The notes below the pieces were generated by a model. That model worked only from the letters and a program-made list of their open reading frames with translations. It did no database searches and had not been told where the DNA came from. A stretch of DNA of 64,000 nucleotides from Geosiphon pyriformis (taxonomy: Eukaryota; Glomeromycota; Glomeromycetes; Archaeosporales; Geosiphonaceae): positions 4,043-68,042 of the forward strand of contig JAAOMT010000570.1 of the NCBI GenBank assembly GCA_016748015.1. Reading direction: 5' to 3'. How positions within the stretch are numbered: position 1 is the first letter of the stretch; the number at the start of each line of letters is the position of its first letter. Both the position numbers and the translations under genes were made by a program. Shown one piece after another: positions 1 through 13,360 of the stretch.

Positions 1-1703
1 AATTCGTTATTAATTAGGAACAAGTATTGGGGATAAAAAACCTAAATTTTGAGCAAAAATATATGAGATCTTGAAGAGTAGATTGATGTAATATTTTCTT
101 GGAATATTAATTCAGAATTGAAATTATCTCATATAATTTATTTTACTTAAATGTGATTTAATCACTTTTGTATATATTTGAAATTAGAAAAAATATAAAG
201 CCTCAATTTGCCAAATCTTTGAGTAAGTAATAAATATGGAGCAGAAAAAGAAAAAAAAAGGATTGTTTAAGAGGAATTTTCAAAATCCCTTGAATATCAG
301 TGTTTTTTTTTAATGGAATTTTTATCCTGTCCGTATACAGTGTAACACAAGTGGGATATTACTTTCAAAAGAATTGACCTCAAAATTCTTTTTCTTATTA
401 GATCCTATAGAGTTTGTTTCTTATGGCCGTTTTTTGCATGCTCCTTGGAATTAGGTAATGAGAAGAATAAAATTTTTGCTGGATAAAATTTTTGGAATAA
501 AAAACAATTATTACACAACTTTATATTTTATAATGCTATCAAGTCTTATTTAATTGGTTACATGGGAAAAACCTTTATAACTAATTACTGTTTGATAAAT
601 AATACATGGAGTCTTAAAAATATTTAAACTATCAGTTTCTTATATTACTCAAAAAGATATCCCCTTTTTTTTAACTATTAAGGGCATTGTATTTCATTTG
701 ATGATGAAAAAACCGGAAAATGGAATAAATGTATATGAAACTCGTTAAAACCCCATTTGATCTTATAAAAATTACGAGAAAAATATCGGACATTCTTAAA
801 GGTAATACAATCTGGACTTTTTTTATTATTTTGTTTATCAATTCGCTGAAACATACAAGTAATTCGAATGCTCAAATGACATTTTACCAAAAGAGAAATT
901 AAGTTACTTGTTTAGTTTAGTCACCAATCTCAAATTTAGGGAAGGTGGTCCTTATTATCTCCAAATTCAAGTTTTAAGAGAGGGAATTCGAAGAAGGAAT
1001 CATTGATAAAAGTACTTGTGAACAGTATTTCAATTTATAGGTGATGGGTTGGTTCAAGAAGAAAGGAAAAATAAAAGTTAAAGTACCATCCAATATGTTT
1101 CTATAAAAAAGCATAATTTCTAGAGTTGAATAGAATGACAGCTTTGTTTAAACCATGCCATTTTTAAGGAAATTATTTTCCAGAATCTATTTTCAGAATT
1201 CTTCAAAATAGATAGAATGGCAAAACAAATGCAACTCAAAGTTTTTTTTAAAAAAAAGGAGGAAATTACATTCTGCTTAATAATACCTCATCCAAAACTC
1301 TAATTTTCACCCAAGAGAATTTTCTAAATTGTCAACTAAATAATTATTTTTGACTCATAAATACTGCTTGCTGTCTGCCTTAATTGGCCTATGCAAAATT
1401 TTTTAAAATTGATTAAATATACAATAAAGCACCTTATGGCTGATTTTAGCAATCTTCTACTCCATCAAAAAGTCCCTATGTAAAGTTTTTTTCTGTATTT
1501 TTATAACTTGAACACAAAATTTTTGTAAAATTCTTGAGATTTCAAGACGCAACTGGAGTCATTTCATGTTTGAATGGTTTGCCGTAATAAGTTGTAGAAA
1601 CCGGGGGAGGGTTAATTCATAATTTCTCACTTTTAAGTGAATAACAAGAAGACATTATTTCCAAATTTATTAACAAGTCTGACTCGAATTAATAACCTTT
1701 CAA

Positions 1704-1754
1704 TTGTTGTTGTTGTTGGTGTTGGTGTTGTGGTTGTGGTTGTGGTTGTGGTTG
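1704..1754. repeat. GTT/GTG-rich microsatellite
   Basis: A GTT-type triplet tract grades into GTTGTG hexamers. It gives a Val-rich frame that looks like chance translation of the repeat. Confidence 0.85.
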
Positions 1755-4331
1755 AAAACGAGCAAAATCATTTGAAAGGTAAGTTTGTAGTAAATTTTGA
1801 TCATTCTCCATTTAATCATAAGAATATGAGTTTGTTTTTAAATCTAAAAAATAATGTTTAAATAAAAAAAATTCCTTGACCGAAATTTTTAAGAATATAT
1901 TAGGAAGCAAAGGTTTAATGCTTCAAACCAAAAGCAAGCAAAGAAATAGTAGAAAAATCAAATTTGTTAAATTTATAAAACTCAAATACCCGGAATGGTG
2001 ATTATATATTTTTAACGTTCTGCTTGCCTGCAGGTCTATTGCTTCGATTTTTTTTTATATAGCAAGGTCAGTTTTGTTTTCATATGCCTTGGATGTTTTC
2101 TATTCCTAAAAGTTTTTCAAAATTTTCGAAAAAGTCTTTTACTTTTATTCTTATTTTATTAAAGTATAGCAGGATAAATTTATCATGATAAAAATAATAA
2201 AATATTATAAAGATATTTCTATGAAATAACTAGAAATATCTAAAAAATCTTTATGCATAATTACTTTTTTTCATTAATTATTCAATTATTATTCAGTTAT
2301 GATCCAGTTATGATCAATTTGATATTATACAAGAATGAATTTAAGATTTTATCATTACATTTTTTTTTTTTGCTTTTAAAAATGTGTAAAAGGACAATAA
2401 CCGTTCGTCAATGCTTAAAACATAAATTCAGAATAATTAGTCAACTAGCGTGCATTTAAAAAATTGGTTCAAGAAATGAAATTCCATGCCTGGTAATCCT
2501 CTAAAATCTCTACCATATTAAATATAAAGCATTTGCATCAATAATTGGAACTTTGATTATCATAAAGTAATGAGTTGATAGCATAATTTTCCAAAAGACT
2601 TGATTCGAAATTTTCATGATGGAGTATAATTATCACATTGATAGATAATATGACATTTAGTTTCTTTAAAGATTATAACCCCCAAGATTTTTGATTGTTA
2701 AATCAAAATTTTCATGATAAAGAATGGTGGTATAAATATTTTTACATGAATATTTCTGATTCACTAGATTGAGAAATATTTTAAATATTTATTATTCTGG
2801 ATAAATTTTCTGTAAGTAACTAAATTGTCTAAAATGTAATTAAATAATTAAAATAAAAAATCAATATATTTTAGCCAATCTATTAAAAATGAGAAGCTTA
2901 TATATGTAATTATTTTAAATATTTATTTATACCTACAATTAAATCATTAATTTATTATAAAACCCATCAGTTTCCTTGCTGATAAATTAGGTTTTATCCA
3001 CAAAAAATCACAAAATAAATATTTCTCGAATTTAATATACTTTGAAATTTGAGAAAATAATCAAATAATATTAATATAAAGTTTTCAAAAGAACTTTTAT
3101 TATCAGACGACATTATTTCCAACTTGAATTAATTACTTTTTATAATCACAATAGAAAACTGATAAAAATTTTAATTTTAATTTTTTTTAAAAAAAACAAT
3201 ACGATTTTAATTTTACCCATTCCTATAACTGTTACAATATACAATGACAACGGTTGATTATTGTACTTGAATTAGTGATCAAAGCTGGGCGCGCCAAAAT
3301 TCCTATCAATTTACAGTGTAGGTATTTATAATTATTAAAGGAATTATTTTTAGTCATCATTAATATAGGCTAATTGTGTTTCTTCTCTGATCATGCAAAT
3401 ATGAAAAATGATTCGATTTTTTATAGTTCAAATTGTGGTATACCTCGTTAAGATTTTATATTTTAATAAAGAAAATACTTTATTTTCCTAAATACTCTAA
3501 AAAATTGTATGCTCCTGGTCTAAAATCTACAATAAATCCCTCCACCCCCCTGTTTAAGTACTTTTTAAAAATATGCAACAGCGAAAATATTAACAGTGGA
3601 GTATTCTCAAATTTCTGATTAAAATGACTAAATAATCAAAATCGCCGATTAATGATCTCCTCAAAATTAGAGATTACAATTTTAATTTATTCATAAATCG
3701 ATCTGGCAAAGGAAAAACACCGAAAACGATACGAATCAAAAATTTGACTTATCTTGATTAGCTTTTTAAAACTTTGTTTTTAGATAAAATGATGAAGACG
3801 ATCTCGAAGGTAAATATATGATTTCTAAGAATAATCGGAATTTTGAAAAAAAGTTATCCAAAAACTTGTAATATAATACAGCAAATTTGTTGAAAAAAGT
3901 TTTTTTTTATTTTTTTTTATTAGTGTCGATTGGAATGAGAAATGAAGCACTTTTGACCTATGTATTTGTTTTTAGGAACACGGGCCATGATCCTCAGAAT
4001 AGAGCTGAAAGAATAGTAAAGAAGAATTTCTTTTTATCTGTTTCCATTCAAAAAAAAAAAAAATTCTTTGAGGATACCATTTAAAATAATCAACCAAAAG
4101 GATCTTTTCAGCGTAGGTTAGTACTTTTCAAAGCCAATGAGGTAATGTTTGCCTGCTGATTATTTTTTAAATCAGAGAATGATACCAGCAACGCCTGATC
4201 ATCGTGACCTTTTTTGAAATAATGTTTCTTTGGATCACATTTTATTTAGATGAGTTTTGAACAAGCAAATTAGGCAAATATTTTTTGTGGAGGCAAAATA
4301 TACAGTTTAAAATAAGAATTCTTATTCTTAC

Positions 4332-4405
<74 letters not shown>

Positions 4406-4477
4406 GTATTATTAGGATTATTAGTATTATCATCATTATCACTATCATTATTATCATCATCATCATCTTTATCATTA
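4332..4477. repeat. (ATT)n microsatellite with degenerate ATC tail
   Basis: A pure ATT tract runs to about 4396 and then decays into ATT/AGT/ATC variants. The overlapping open frames on both strands (poly-Ile, poly-Asn) are repeat artefacts. Confidence 0.95.
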
Positions 4478-4770
4478 TCTTTAAAATGGATCCTCCCCAA
4501 AAAGAGTAAAACTTTCAAAGGGAATAAAATAAAAAATCGTTAGATTTAAATTAATCATAATTAATAAGACATCATCTAAAAAAAACTAGTCCCAGTATTT
4601 TTAGAAATATAGTTTCGGATAATGCTTTCAATTTTTATTTGTTGATTTTGCTGATAGGTCGTAGTAGGCTCTGAATCATTATAAAACAAATTTGTTTAAA
4701 AGCATACTATTCAATTGATCCGATTTCCTTTTTTCTTTCAATGAAAAAATTTAAGCTTTTAGAATATATT

Positions 4771-4806
4771 CATTTATTTATTATTTATTTATTTATTTAT
4801 TTATTT
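4771..4806. repeat. (TTTA)n microsatellite
   Basis: Tandem TTTA tetranucleotides with one interruption. Confidence 0.85.
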
Positions 4807-4880
4807 TATTTTCTCGCCTGATAAAGCTTTTTCCCTATTTATATCGCACAACCGATCGGGTAGAAAAATTGTTTAAGTTG

Positions 4881-4953
4881 ACACTACTACCACCACTACC
4901 ACTACCATTACCATTACCATTACCATTACCACTGTCACTACCATTACCACCAC
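4881..4953. repeat. ACC/ATT hexamer repeat
   Basis: Tandem ACCATT-type hexamers flanked by ACCACT variants. This tract has an unusually strong strand bias (C and A on the plus strand, almost no G). Confidence 0.85.
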
Positions 4954-5244
4954 GACATTGAAAGCCTGTGATATGGTAAAAAAAGAAAAAAAAACAAAAT
5001 CTATTTAGATTTCAAATAAAAAATATATATTAATTGGATCTAAAATCATACTTAAAGAACACGTAAGAGATTACGAAATAAAAATCTAACCTCTTCAAAA
5101 AGAAATTACTTGATTTAATAAAGATCAGGAATGATTTTCAAAAAATTTAATCTTTTTTTTTCTTATCGGTCTGTTCTAAATAGATCAATCTCTCTATTAT
5201 TTTATGATAAAGAAAACTTTATCATTGATATTCAAAAAGTTTTG

Positions 5245-5350
<106 letters not shown>

Positions 5351-5747
5351 TTTAAAGTTTTTAATCATCTCTTATTTAAGAGCATTATATTCAGGAAAAA
5401 TTTCACTTTGAAAATTAAAAAAAAAAAACAATTTTTTTAAAATCAAATCTGAAAAAAATTTGAGATCGAACCTATAAAAAAGGCCATTTAAAATTCTGAC
5501 ATGAGGATTTTCTTTGGTGAAACTTACTTTTTTATCTTTGCTCTTTGAAAAATGAAGTAAATAAATCGAAAAATTAATCTAACCTAATTCAATTTTTCCC
5601 TATAGAATTCCCATTTTTTTATTTTTATTTTAAAAGATCGCATTAACTGTCAAATCCAAGATCTTTAAAAGTCTTTTTAATATATAAATACAAAAGATAT
5701 CCTAGCTGATTAACAACAAAGGCTGGGACTTTGATTCCCTGCAGAAA

Positions 5748-6092
5748 TTAACATCTTATCTGTAATAAAGACCCAGATCTCAGCAGTTTCATGTTTAAAC
5801 TTAAATATCGATTCCCCTGACTGTCAACAACGTATTTTTCCTCCGCGTTAGATTGAAACCGGGTTAATTGATGATAACCATTTGCTGCAACGTTAATTAA
5901 TGATAAGCTTTGAACTTCAAAAACTATAATTTTATCAGAAAAAAAAAAAAAAAAAAAGTTGCGACACAGGGGAAATTCTATTCTGAATCCATAAAAGCTT
6001 ACCCAGAATCGCGTGATATTTCCCCCAGAGGTTAGCATGAGATCGATTTTTATCTCTGTTTGTGGAAGATTTTTATGTTCGGAATATTTCAT
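5748..6092 (-). CDS. Orphan open frame, doubtful
   Basis: A 114-codon minus-strand frame starting at an ATG. Its C-terminal half is compositionally protein-like, unlike the repeat-derived frames around it. A run of 17 A at 5941-5957 encodes a poly-Phe stretch in the middle; just beyond it in the transcript sense is an acceptor-like TTATAG, so the T-rich part could be intronic. I recognise no domain and see no flanking exon. It may be a relic or chance frame. Confidence 0.2.
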   Translation of the reverse strand: MKYSEHKNLPQTEIKIDLMLTSGGNITRFWVSFYGFRIEFPLCRNFFFFFFSDKIIVFEVQSLSLINVAANGYHQLTRFQSNAEEKYVVDSQGNRYLSLNMKLLRSGSLLQIRC

Positions 6093-6458
6093 ATCAAATA
6101 GAAACTAGCTTTAGAAAGAATCGAAAAAAATTTTGTACAACTCCAATAAAGAGCTTTAAAGAGAGTACGAATTGGGATCATGCTAATCACTCATGTGATG
6201 GGTAAATAAAATTCACGTTACAAAAGGACTTGTCCCACTAAAAACTGGCTCAATGATATTATGCGAGCTTTACCAGTTTTTATTGATAATTGTGGCTTTT
6301 AAAGTATACCATAACTTGGGTTTCAAAAGATTCAACCAATTTTTAAACAGCGAGAAATAAATGATACTCTCAATAAATAATTTATTCTTCAATTAATCCC
6401 TTGACCTAAAATTAGCTCGATTGTTCGTTTTTAATATTCTCATTTTTTAAAGGAAAGG

Positions 6459-6489
6459 TGTGTATATATGTGTGTGTGTGTGTGTGTGT
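6459..6489. repeat. (GT)n microsatellite
   Basis: GT/TA-rich dinucleotide tract, ending in about ten GT units. Confidence 0.85.
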
Positions 6490-6837
6490 TTAAGAAACGA
6501 AAATTTCTTGGCGTGTCAAGAAAAAAAAAATCATGTTAAATGTAAAAAGTTTTGAAAAAATAAAAATAAATTTAGAAACAAGCAATGAAAATAATATTTA
6601 TATTTCAAAATTATTCTTTTACCCGGCAATTATTTACATATTTGTAAAACTGTATGAATTTCAAAACCGGAAAATGCGATAGACAATGGTTGGGAAAATT
6701 TTTTTATAATTAATATTTTTTGGCTTTTCTAAACAACAATAAATACTCCTTTTTCCGTTTCTTCTTTTATTTTACCCTTTTCAAGCAGGAATCTGCAGTA
6801 GGTATGACGAGTTTTCTTTCTAATAATTTCAGAAACC

Positions 6838-6858
6838 TAGTAGTAGTAGTAGTAGTAA

Positions 6859-6918
<60 letters not shown>

Positions 6919-6930
6919 TAGTGGTGGTGA
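6838..6930. repeat. (TAG)n microsatellite
   Basis: About 30 TAG/GTA triplets with a few point variants, ending in GTG units. Poly-Val and poly-Thr frames on the two strands are artefacts of the repeat. Confidence 0.95.
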
Positions 6931-7380
6931 TACTTCCCCATTTATAATCTTTCATCTATCCATTTTCTATCAGGATTCCCAGGCACCTGTTGATTCTCGT
7001 ACTTTGATTGCATGTACTATTTCTCAATAATTATGACGATTATAATATATCAAATGTTTATTAATAAACTATTTGGATAAGACCCCAACTAGCAGATAGG
7101 CTTAAATTGACCACCGGAAAATCCTTATAATAAAGTAGTTTATTCTAAAAATAGACTTTAGGGAGATACTCTTTATAAGCATCCGTTTGCCCACTTCAAA
7201 ATTCCCTCAAGAAATCGCCATTTTTTTTTTTTTGCTTTGTAAATTTTTTTTGTTTCACTAGTAATAAAAGCAAAAATAAAAAAGTTTAAATTTTACCTTC
7301 AAATTCAAACTGTTTAGCCTCACTTTTCCTCATACTAATTTATAAATAAAATAAAAAAAACCCCTATCCAAATGAAAATA

Positions 7381-8138
7381 ATGGGATTGAAAATGAGCAA
7401 ACTTAGACGACGTGGTCGTCGGAATATACGAACTTCTGTGGATTTCGTATTAAACGAACAAGAGATTGATCGGTTACAAGTTAACCATCATCTTTCGAAA
7501 ACGATGTGGGGAAGTAATTTTGCGGCTCCTATTGAAGATTTATTAAAAAAAGGAGCCCGGGTTCTTGACGTTGGGTAAATTATCAAAAAAAGATTTCTTT
7601 GGAATTGAAGAGTTTTTAATTTGATCTTTTTGATTAAATTTTTGCACGCCCGATAGAAAACTTTTCTCCTTTCACTAAAACGTCTTCTTTGAACTTTTTA
7701 TTTTTTTTAAAAAATAGATGTGGCCCTGGAACATGGTTATTTGATATGGCTAGCGACTTTCCACAGTCACAATATTTCGGTGTTGAAATCTCGTCAATAT
7801 TTCCCGATATTACCCCTTTTAACGTAAAAATAATCAAAGCCGACGTACTGAAAAAACTCCCATTCAAAGATAATGATTTCGATTACGTTTTCGTACGACA
7901 CTTGGTTCCATTCTTTACGAGTGAACAATGGGCAACCAAAGTTATACCCGAGTTGATGCGTGTTTTGAAACCTGGAGGTTGGATAGAGTTAATTGATGCT
8001 GAATATATGTTTAGTCAACCTGGTCCTTTGTTAAATAAGCTGGGCCAAAATGGTGAGAACAAGATAAAAAGATTTTTTTTTTTTGCCAATCAATCACTTC
8101 AAAGTCATATATTCTTGATGAGAAAAACTTACCTCGAC

Positions 8139-8193
<55 letters not shown>

Positions 8194-8506
8194 TAAAGTA
8201 TTAAACTTATTCCGCGATTCAAACCTTGATCCAATGTTTGCCAATAAACTTCCAGCAATCATGAAAGAAACCAATCGATTTCCACGAATAAGTCATGATC
8301 AAACAGTATGTCGACTTGGTGCATCAGGAGGATGGCTCGGGGGTATGATTGCAAGAAACGCATTTACGAGTCTCCTAAATGATCACATTGCTTTCAAATT
8401 GCTCAAGCGAAAGGATTATCAACAAACTCTTGCAGAATTGATCGCTGAAGCAAATGGTGGTTCATCAACGATAACTTATCACAGAATTTTCGCTGAGAAA
8501 TCGTGA
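7381..8506 (+). CDS. Class I SAM-dependent methyltransferase, three exons
   Basis: Exons 7381-7574, 7718-8052 and 8199-8506 join in frame to 278 codons. The first splice falls inside the SAM-binding motif I and restores VLDVGCGPGTW, which is strong support for the model. A motif II-like acidic segment (YFGVEIS), a PFKDNDFDYVFVRHLV strand and the post-motif MRVLKPGGWIEL follow in the usual order for the fungal family related to LaeA and TAM-type enzymes. The substrate cannot be told. An ATG nine bases upstream (7372) is also in frame; the 7381 start gives an MG N-terminus, which could be myristoylated (inference). The short basic N-terminus (SKLRRRGRR) suggests an unstructured leader. Intron 2 (8053-8198) carries a heptamer tandem repeat. 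No neighbour suggests a pathway. Confidence 0.85.
8141..8191. repeat. Heptamer tandem repeat in intron
   Basis: About seven copies of the heptamer CTTTCTA make up the 3' part of the second intron of the methyltransferase gene. They form a pyrimidine-rich tract just before the acceptor at 8197-8198. Confidence 0.9.
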
Positions 8507-8657
8507 TTAATACACTTTTGAAGCCTTGATGGGATGGAATCTCTAAAATTAAGGACTTTTTTATTCTAGTAAAATTGTAACATTTAATTGTAAATCACAC
8601 TTTCCTTGTAAAAAGGTTGCACATATATAAATATACATATTGGATTGTAGCATATTA

Positions 8658-8691
8658 TTATATATATATATATATTTATTTATTTATTTTT
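8658..8691. repeat. TA and TTTA repeat
   Basis: A TA dinucleotide run passes into TTTA tetranucleotides, about 150 bp past the methyltransferase stop. Confidence 0.8.
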
Positions 8692-9102
8692 ACTAATCTT
8701 AATGAAAATCGTAATTAGTTAATAGACATTTCAAATTTTCAAACGGTCTTTTGATTATCCCCCCCAAACGATATAATTAATACGCAGAGGCACATGTAAC
8801 AACATAATTAAAATTCCACAAGAAACATGAATCAAAATATTTTTTTACAAAGTAGGTTTCCCCAGATGTTGATCATAATTAAGCATAATATCTTTATCAT
8901 TATGTGCAATGTTCTTCCTTGTGTTTAATTTTTTGTTAGACACATGTTTATTAAATGTCAATATAACTGATTCTGGAAATTGGTGTTTGTAATGAATATG
9001 ATACAAAAAGACCTGAAATTCAAAATTATCGGGATAAATTTTTTTATTTAAATAACATCGCCTATTGATGATTAAGTTGTCACAAATAAAGACTAATTGT
9101 CA

Positions 9103-9166
9103 ATAATAATAATAATAATAATAATCATAATCATAATGAAAACAATAATAAATAATAATAATAATA

Positions 9167-9198
<32 letters not shown>
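9103..9198. repeat. AAT...ATT palindromic microsatellite
   Basis: A (AAT)n tract is followed by (ATT)n, so the two halves are mutually complementary and could form a hairpin. Confidence 0.85.
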
Positions 9199-9200
<2 letters not shown>

Positions 9201-9979
9201 GTATTTAGTATCAATAATTTTCATATTCTCACGATTATTCGTTCAAGACTGAAAAAATAAACCTGTTCCTGAAAGAAGAATATTTGGTCCGATTCATATT
9301 TACATTTTTTTTTTATCTTTTGTCACAGGAAAATGAAATTCAGACTGTTTTTAAAAAAATTCCGAATTCTACAAAAAAAAAAAATTTCTTTTAGAAAATC
9401 TAGCCAATATGATAGACAAAGCTTATTCCATAATTAAAAACGGGATCACGATTTGTAATAAATAAAAAGGAAAAAAGAATATATATATATATCAAATCTT
9501 TAAATCCCATTCAAACAATTAATTGAAACTATTTTTTACAAAAAAAATATATCAAAAGTTACAGAACGATATTGATTCATGATTACAAAGATACTAAAAA
9601 CTTGGATACACGATTACCAAGATACTTATATATATGTTAATGTAACTTGAAAAAAGACATGTATTCTATATTTATTTGTCTCTGTTGAGGAAATTTTTTT
9701 AATCTCAAAATTATCTTATATATATAAAACCTTTAATTATTTTGTTCATATTCTTTTATGATACCTTTTATCAAAAATGAAAATTTTCCTAAAAAAATTT
9801 CTCCCCGATCATCCTTTTCATATTTTCCATAAAAACATGAATTAAAGAAACTTTTTTTTATTTATTTTCTTTTTTTAAAAAAAATTGAGATATGATCTTC
9901 ACCGATATCTTTCTATCAAGTTCTAGTCGAATTTTCCGCGTGAAAAGGTATCATGAAAAGTTTCTTTTTTTGAAAAAAA

Positions 9980-10013
9980 ATATATATATATATATCTCTC
10001 TCTCTCTCTCTCT
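9980..10013. repeat. (TA)n(TC)n compound microsatellite
   Basis: A TA run abuts a TC run of about ten units. Confidence 0.85.
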
Positions 10014-10446
10014 TTTTTTTATCGAGTATGTCAATGCCTTAGAATAGGGTAATGATTTTCATCATATTTGCCAAATAATTATTAAAAACTTTGTTTGTCA
10101 ATGTGGTTTGACATTGAATAATCTTTTATGTTCTTTTGATAAGCTGATCTTTTTTTTGTGTAACTTTTAAACGATAAATCGACAAAACATGACGCTACTT
10201 TGGCATTCCTCATGAAATTCGATGTGAATAAATTTTTTGAAGAAAAAGGTAATAATAATTGTTTTTTTTTTTTTTTTAATTATCTTCTTGTAAGCGGAAA
10301 ATTTTAAATCAGGCTGAAAGCACTGGCTATCAGAAGGTGTTTTTAAATTGCCAGTCTATTTTTAATTGGACTTTTTTTTTTTAAAATTATGAGTTTAAAA
10401 TATTTTCCATAGGAAATTTTGATTGTTGATAAAATGTTTTTCTTTT

Positions 10447-10533
10447 CATCATCATCATCATCTTCTTCTTCTTCTTCTTTTTCTTCTTCTTCTTCTTCTT
10501 CTTCTTCTTCTTCTTCTTCTTCTTCTTCTTCTT
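10447..10533. repeat. (ATC)n(TTC)n compound microsatellite
   Basis: A short ATC run followed by about 24 TTC units with a single interruption. This is a polypyrimidine/polypurine tract; the poly-Lys and poly-Leu frames over it are artefacts. Confidence 0.95.
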
Positions 10534-11392
10534 TTTTGTGTGTGCCTTGGAATCTTTCTTGAATATCGAGGAGTCAGTATCTATGGATACCAAATAAAAC
10601 CATGTGCATACTAATCGACATTTAATATGAAAGTGATGGATATTCGATCCTTGGGAAAAAGAAAATAAATTTAAATTTTAATTAATTTTTTATTATTTGT
10701 ATCGAAAAATAAGTTCTCGATCCATTCTATGGTCAAAAAACTGTTATCAATTCAAATAATACGAAATATTATTGTTAATCTTTTTTAATTTTTTTTTTTT
10801 GTATTTTTTTTTTTATTGTTTAAAAATCTCAAACCCTCTTTTTTTTTTAAACGTCAAAAAAATTAATAATAATACTTTTAATAAAATTATTTTCAAATTA
10901 TTTTTTTTTTTTTTTTTGATTTGAAATCAAAATATTTGGAAATTTTTAGTCAACATATGAATTATTTTGTTTTTGGTAAAAGACATTTTCTTTTTGACGA
11001 AATACCCGGTTAAAAAAAAAAGTATTTTCTTTTAACAAGTATTTTCCATAATTAGAAATTCAAATAAAATAAACTAAAATAAAATAAAACAAATACAAAA
11101 GATTAGAAAAGTTGATTGTGGCTTTAATTTTGAATATTATTAAGGCCTAAAATAGATAAATTAAAAAAAAATATATTGTTGGAAAATAGTCTGGGAAAAA
11201 CTTTTATGAACTTGACTGTGGCATTACGTAAGTGAGCCTCAAAAAGCATTATGAATGGCGAGAATTCCATCACTTAACTTAAACTAACCTAACCCTAACC
11301 TAATATAATTTAAAATTAAATTTTTATTTTATGAGGCGTAAAGTTATACAAGCCTGAATAGTAAATCCAAATTTATAATTGTTGTATTGACA

Positions 11393-11419
11393 TTGATGAT
11401 GATGATGATGATGATGATG
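11393..11419. repeat. (GAT)n microsatellite
   Basis: Eight to nine tandem GAT units about 105 bp before the assembly gap. Confidence 0.85.
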
Positions 11420-11523
11420 CATATGGGACGACTATGAGGTAAATTTCGGGATTTTTCGGAACTTTTTTTTCATTGTGAAAAACTAAAAAGGAACTGTTTT
11501 TGAAAACCTTTTTTTTTTTTTAA

Positions 11524-11804
11524 NNNNNNNNNNNNNNNNNNNNNNNNNNNNNNNNNNNNNNNNNNNNNNNNNNNNNNNNNNNNNNNNNNNNNNNNNNNNN
11601 NNNNNNNNNNNNNNNNNNNNNNNNNNNNNNNNNNNNNNNNNNNNNNNNNNNNNNNNNNNNNNNNNNNNNNNNNNNNNNNNNNNNNNNNNNNNNNNNNNNN
11701 NNNNNNNNNNNNNNNNNNNNNNNNNNNNNNNNNNNNNNNNNNNNNNNNNNNNNNNNNNNNNNNNNNNNNNNNNNNNNNNNNNNNNNNNNNNNNNNNNNNN
11801 NNNN
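11524..11804. other. Assembly gap (N run)
   Basis: 281 undetermined bases. A T run lies just before the gap, and a run of about 30 A begins directly after it. The break is therefore at a homopolymer and the true gap length is unknown. Confidence 0.98.
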
Positions 11805-11836
<32 letters not shown>

Positions 11837-12397
11837 CTTTTTATAACTTGTTTTAAATAAAGTTTTAGAAACGAGTCAATAATACCATTCCATTTTTCAC
11901 TTCTCTTTACATATTGTCTATTGGACTAAGATCTTGGCTATTTGTAAAACCAATTCCAAAGCCACAAATTCCACAACCTTGCATTTGTGAATTAGGGATG
12001 TTATCTTCCTAAAATATTGCTTTTTCAGTGATTAATAATCATTGGATAAAATACATCTAATATAAGCCTTTCATATGCTTTCATCAATCATACAGTTTAT
12101 AAAGTCATACCATGATAGATTTACATTTACTTTTAATGGTTGCTCGTCTATAATTAGAGTTGTCAAAGCTCACTTTTGTGGCACTATAAACGAAAAATTA
12201 CCATACAAATGAGTTTTTATAGAGGATTCCTGGTTTTACTTTATTAATCATTGGTTTCATACGCATTATATAATAAAATTTAATATTTTGTTTTTTTATT
12301 ATTAAAGTACTAGTGGCCATAGAAATGTAGGGTTTTAGATGAGATTTTGGCAATAAGATGTTTTTGAATCTTTCTTATTGTTTATGCAAGGCAATTG

Positions 12398-12398
<1 letters not shown>

Positions 12399-12432
<34 letters not shown>

Positions 12433-12433
12433 G
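12399..12433. repeat. (ATT)n microsatellite
   Basis: About eleven tandem ATT units. Confidence 0.9.
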
Positions 12434-13300
12434 CAATATTTAATGATTTTTTGAGGAAATCGTCCTAATTTTATGTGTGTGTGACTCGCTCTGTACTTTC
12501 TATGGTAATATGGTAATTTTCATGAGAAAATAATGTTAATTTAAATTTGAAAAGCGCTAACATTAATTTCTTATATTTTAATAAATTCGCTGAAAAAACG
12601 TAATTATTAAGTCAGATATTAGAAATAATTTGTTAATGTGATTGATAAACATTTTAAAAAAAATTGTTACAAAAATTCCTCAATTTCCTAATTGCCCTAT
12701 CACCCAACTAATAAGCCTAATCCCATTTAATTCAAGTATGAGTTTGAATTTGAATTTGAATTTCTTTTTTTCTTTTTTTTTTGTGTGTCTCTTTTGACAT
12801 TACTTACTTTCGAGAAATAAAAATATCGGGGGATTAAATCTTTTTAACCGAACGAGATAAATCTATGAGATACTTTAAATTATCCATCATTTTTTTGTTC
12901 AACCAACTAAAGTTACCTGCTTTTTTGAAGAGTTTCTTTGAACTCTTTTAAACATATTTCCCGGACATATCATTCTAGTTGTATTTCGTTTATAAATTAA
13001 TAAATAAATAAATAAAAACATCTTATCTTCAACCTTTGATTATTTCAGGAAATTAATCAAAAGGATTTATTACTTTATTTTGGGTGTAAAATATATATAT
13101 ATACTAGAAAATCTGGTTATTAATTAAAATTATTAAATATTCTCTAATTTTATTTTTACATTTTGACATTATGCATAAAAAAGCTCACTAAATTTACATT
13201 TTTGGTTTCATAAAGTAAGAAAATAATATCAATGAATAAGTAAATTTATGTTTTTCTTACTATGCTTTCATGATTTTATATCAGTTTCAATTAATAAAAA

Positions 13301-13360
13301 CTATAAAATATAAAATAAAATATAAAATATAAAATATAAAATAAAATAAAATAAAATAAA
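13301..13360. repeat. TAAAA/TATAAAA tandem repeat
   Basis: Alternating five- to seven-base units of the TAAAATA type, in imperfect tandem array. Confidence 0.8.

Noticed and set aside
4242-4518. Overlapping poly-Ile and poly-Asn open frames
   Set aside because: They are translations of the (ATT)n tract, open on both strands, with no flanking coding sequence.
6720-6955. Poly-Val and poly-Thr open frames
   Set aside because: Both come from the (TAG)n microsatellite.
9103-9198. Possible CRISPR-like or hairpin array
   Set aside because: Simple AAT/ATT microsatellite; no spacers and a eukaryotic context.
10387-10614. Poly-Lys and poly-Leu open frames
   Set aside because: Produced by the (TTC)n tract.
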